Origin: JBOHUC01 sp050733935
GTDB taxonomy: Bacteria > Eisenbacteria > RBG-16-71-46 > DASYSL01
Assembly: GCA_050733935.1 (NCBI GenBank)
Contig: JBOHUC010000183.1
Location: 1 to 40,804, forward strand
Length of the DNA stretch: 40,804 bases
Reading direction: 5' to 3'
The notes below the pieces were generated by a model. That model was not told the DNA's origin, did not search any database, and was given only the letters and a program-made list of their open reading frames with translations. The position numbers and the translations under genes are program-made. This document shows positions 38,792 to 40,804 of this stretch, piece by piece (the first letter of the stretch is position 1; each line of letters begins with the position of its first letter).

Positions 38792-38976
38792 GGATACTTG
38801 CCCTCCCTGCCCGTGATCTCTTCCAAGGTGTAAGTTTTGACGCCACGTAGCGGTGCTCGAGACACCTCTCCGAAAGCGCCGTCAGCCCGTCACACCAGTT
38901 CACAGAGAAACCGAGCCCCGCGAGGATCAGCCGTATCTGCCGCCGTCGCACGCAGATGGGGGCAACTATGGGCCGG
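38792..38976. promoter_or_regulatory. Intergenic region upstream of the serine dehydratase gene
   Basis: 185 bases between the start of the serine dehydratase gene and the stop of the cyclic-nucleotide-domain gene, both on the minus strand. It should contain the dehydratase promoter. The ribosome binding site GGGAGGG is clear just in front of the ATG; no convincing -35/-10 pair, operator palindrome or RNA gene is seen. Confidence 0.3.
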
Positions 38977-39495
38977 CTACCCCGCCGGCCCGGTTTGCTC
39001 CTTCGTTTCCCCGGCCCCGGAGCTCGAAGCCGAAGTCTCGGCTTGAGCTCCCTCGCCTTCGACGCGCGCTTCCTCGGGACGCTCGACCACGAGCTGGCGG
39101 AGTCGTCGCGCGAGCGTGTGAATGATCTGCCTCAGTAGCAGCGTGTCGCCCGTCGCGAACTCGTAGAACTCCTCGCGATCGAGAGCCACCAGGAGCCCAT
39201 CCTCGATGCACTCCGCGCGCTGTCCGCGCTCCGAGTCGTCGACCAGCGCCCAGGTCCCGAACGCTTCGCCGGAGCCGACTTCGCTGAGCGGTCGGCCGTC
39301 GGCCGAGAGCCGCACGCGTCCCTGGACGACGACGTAGAGTGCGTCGGCAGCATCCTTCTCCTGGTAGATCACCTGTCCGGTCCACACCTCGACTTCGCGC
39401 AGGAGCTCAGCGAGCGAAAGGAGCTGGCGCGGGCCGGCCGCCTTCAAGAGGTCGATCTGGCGGAGGATGAGCACGCGTTCAACTGCGGTCAGCAT
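38977..39495 (-). CDS. Cyclic nucleotide-binding domain protein
   Basis: A 172-residue protein. Residues ~15-125 fit a Crp/PKA-type nucleotide-binding barrel: LKAAGPRQLLSLAELLREVEVWTGQ, VIYQEKDAADALYVVVQGRVRLS, and the phosphate-binding-cassette position GSGEAFGTWALVDDSERGQRAEC. The cassette lacks the full FGE.AL..... RAA consensus arginine-serine pair, so cAMP binding is uncertain. There is no DNA-binding domain; the C-terminus is a Glu/Ala/Ser-rich tail. ATG 39493-39495 follows GGAGGAGG and overlaps the 3' end of the HEAT-repeat gene by 17 nt, so the two are probably partners. Confidence 0.85.
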   Translation of the reverse strand: MLTAVERVLILRQIDLLKAAGPRQLLSLAELLREVEVWTGQVIYQEKDAADALYVVVQGRVRLSADGRPLSEVGSGEAFGTWALVDDSERGQRAECIEDGLLVALDREEFYEFATGDTLLLRQIIHTLARRLRQLVVERPEEARVEGEGAQAETSASSSGAGETKEQTGPAG

Positions 39496-40804
39496 CCGAC
39501 CTCCTCCCGTTCCCGCCGAGAGCCACGCCTGCGCGAAGCTCGTCGCGCACGATCGGCCCGTCGTCTTCCCGCACGCGAAGGAGCGCGCGGTCGTACTCGG
39601 GGTGCTCGTGCGCGGCGCGCACGGCGCAGGCGCGAAGCCATGCATCGTCCGCTTCGCGGGCCTTGCGCACGACTCCCTCGACGTCCGGCGGCTCTTCCCC
39701 CTCCGGCTCGTCCCTGAGCCATCGATCGAGGACTTCCTGAGTCACCCGGAACACCTTGCGGGGCAGCATCTGCGCAAGGTACTCCATCGCGCGGGACGTC
39801 GCCTCGCGCGAATCGGCCGTCCGGAGCGCCTCGTACACCGCCCGAAACGGCCGCGGATCGTGATGGAGCCCGAGCGCGCGCAGGGACCGTTCGAGCGCGC
39901 GGTCGGCGGATTCCCGGTACGACGCGGCGAGGAGCTCGAGCGCCGGCCCGCTCGCGGCGTTCGTCGTGCTCGCGGTGCGCAGAATGCGCCAGGGTTCGAC
40001 CGAAGTCTTGAGCTCGCGGATCTCGCGCAGGAACATCCGGAGTGCCAGCGGTCGCGACACGAGACGGCGGCCGATGCGCGCGCCGATCCGGTTGAGATTA
40101 CGGAGCCCGTGGTAGCGCGCGACCGGATCCGAGCTGCGCGCGAGATCGAGCAGCACGCGCCGCGCACCCTTCGTACGCACACGCGCGAGCGCCATGGACG
40201 CGAGCCACCGCACCGTGTTCGTCTTCCCTTCCGACGCCAGGCGCGCGAGCCGGGGGACCGCGGCTTCCCCAAACGCCACCATCGCGTTGCGCGCGTCCGG
40301 CCCCACGTCGCGATCCCCGAGAAGGGCTGTGACCTCTTCGAGAAAGCTCGCGTCCGGACGGAGCGCGATCGCGCGCAGGGCCCCCCGCCGTACCTCGGGG
40401 TCGGCGTGGTGGAGGAGGATGCGCAGTCGCTCGGCCCCCCTCTCCCCCGGGACATGCACGAGGGCGCGCGCGGCGTCGAGGAGGTCCTGTACCGAGCCGC
40501 GCTTGATCCGCGCGTCCACCCACTCGAGCGTTACGGCTCCGTGCGCGAGCTCCGGCCGCTCCGCCATGATGTCGAGCGCGGAATCGCGGAGCTTGTCGTT
40601 CTCGAGCGCCTCGCGCGCGAAGCGTTCGCGCTCCGGACCGAACGCGAGCCGGTAGTGCACCGCCGCGCGTCGAAGCTCCTCCTCCGGGGCTTCGAGAAAC
40701 CGCGAGACCGTCTCTCCCTCCCCGCTCATCCGATGGCCCAGGAGCGCCTTCACCGCTTCGGCCCGAACGCGCGGCGACTCGTGCCCGAGCGACTCCTGTA
40801 CAGC
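39479..40804 (-). CDS. HEAT-repeat protein (5' end outside the window)
   Basis: At least 441 residues, open to the right edge of the window; the residues before the GTG at 40753 (ESLGHESPRVRAEAVKALLG) already form a HEAT unit, so the true start lies beyond. Repeats of ~30 residues follow throughout, for example HHADPEVRRGALRAIALRPD, LGDRDVGPDARNAMVAFGE and SSDPVARYHGLRNLNRIG. No catalytic motif. The pair HEAT-repeat plus cyclic-nucleotide domain occurs in some proteins of the Npt1/Npt2 nucleotide-transporter type, where membrane segments come first; such segments could lie outside the window, but none is visible here. The region ~230-340 has fewer clear repeats. Confidence 0.8.
   Translation of the reverse strand, partial: AVQESLGHESPRVRAEAVKALLGHRMSGEGETVSRFLEAPEEELRRAAVHYRLAFGPERERFAREALENDKLRDSALDIMAERPELAHGAVTLEWVDARIKRGSVQDLLDAARALVHVPGERGAERLRILLHHADPEVRRGALRAIALRPDASFLEEVTALLGDRDVGPDARNAMVAFGEAAVPRLARLASEGKTNTVRWLASMALARVRTKGARRVLLDLARSSDPVARYHGLRNLNRIGARIGRRLVSRPLALRMFLREIRELKTSVEPWRILRTASTTNAASGPALELLAASYRESADRALERSLRALGLHHDPRPFRAVYEALRTADSREATSRAMEYLAQMLPRKVFRVTQEVLDRWLRDEPEGEEPPDVEGVVRKAREADDAWLRACAVRAAHEHPEYDRALLRVREDDGPIVRDELRAGVALGGNGRRSDADRS

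Overview
The window is chromosomal DNA from a GC-rich (about two thirds GC by eye), diderm bacterium. Four exported proteins end in, or ended in, a FlgD/Por-type Ig-like tail with a GVYFxRL-like motif. There is also an outer-membrane patatin with a C-terminal barrel, heavy use of GTG starts and many 1-4 nt start/stop overlaps. Together these point to a member of the FCB-like candidate phyla, for example an Eisenbacteria-type genome. That placement is inference; no rRNA or tRNA gene was seen in the window.

Left end (1-2903): a low-GC accessory patch. A gene for a secreted, FlgD-tailed protein is split by a 1247-bp IS3-family element with 26-bp imperfect inverted repeats. Cutting the element out repeat-to-repeat rejoins the host reading frame exactly. 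The IS orfB itself carries a frameshift. Next to it lies a decayed IS5-family transposase fragment, just downstream of serS.

Housekeeping block on the minus strand (10168 down to 2904): ffh, rpsP, hemC, hemD, hemB, hemL, serS. The tetrapyrrole genes sit directly behind the S16 gene, where rimM/trmD/rplS are usual, and are coupled by short overlaps. A btpA-like gene reads away on the plus strand and runs 136 bp into the end of a family 5 uracil-DNA glycosylase gene.

Second minus-strand block (18140 down to 11175): def, fmt, rsmB, a PASTA membrane protein, rpe, a Yip1-like membrane protein and udg. This matches the Firmicutes def-fmt-rsmB-prpC-prkC-rsgA-rpe order, but the protein in the PrkC position has only the transmembrane and PASTA parts and no kinase. 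RsmB carries a 338-residue Arg/Asp/Pro repeat tail at its N-terminus.

Secreted-protein island (22889 down to 18185): an 832-aa delta-60-type beta-propeller protein and a 705-aa GH43-like propeller protein, both FlgD-tailed and visibly lower in GC than their flanks. Upstream are tgt-yajC.

Plus-strand metabolic block (24568-33968): malQ, a PaaK/CapK-like adenylation protein, acpS, biotin carboxylase, biotin carrier protein, a patatin/beta-barrel protein and the catalytic chain of methylmalonyl-CoA mutase. After a small opposed hypothetical gene come a sugar/sorbosone-dehydrogenase-like secreted protein, methylmalonyl-CoA epimerase and a dual-specificity phosphatase lipoprotein (34374-37074). 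Carboxylase, epimerase and mutase together indicate propionyl-CoA to succinyl-CoA interconversion. The carboxyltransferase and B12 subunits are not in the window.

Right end (37156-40804, minus strand): an L-serine dehydratase gene that begins with a twin-arginine signal and is broken by one frameshift, a cyclic-nucleotide-binding-domain protein, and a HEAT-repeat protein running off the window.

The most notable points are three genes (hemC, fmt, the phosphatase) whose only plausible start is CTG, the rsmB repeat tail, the kinase-less PASTA gene in the PrkC slot, the export signal on a serine dehydratase, and the frame-preserving IS insertion.
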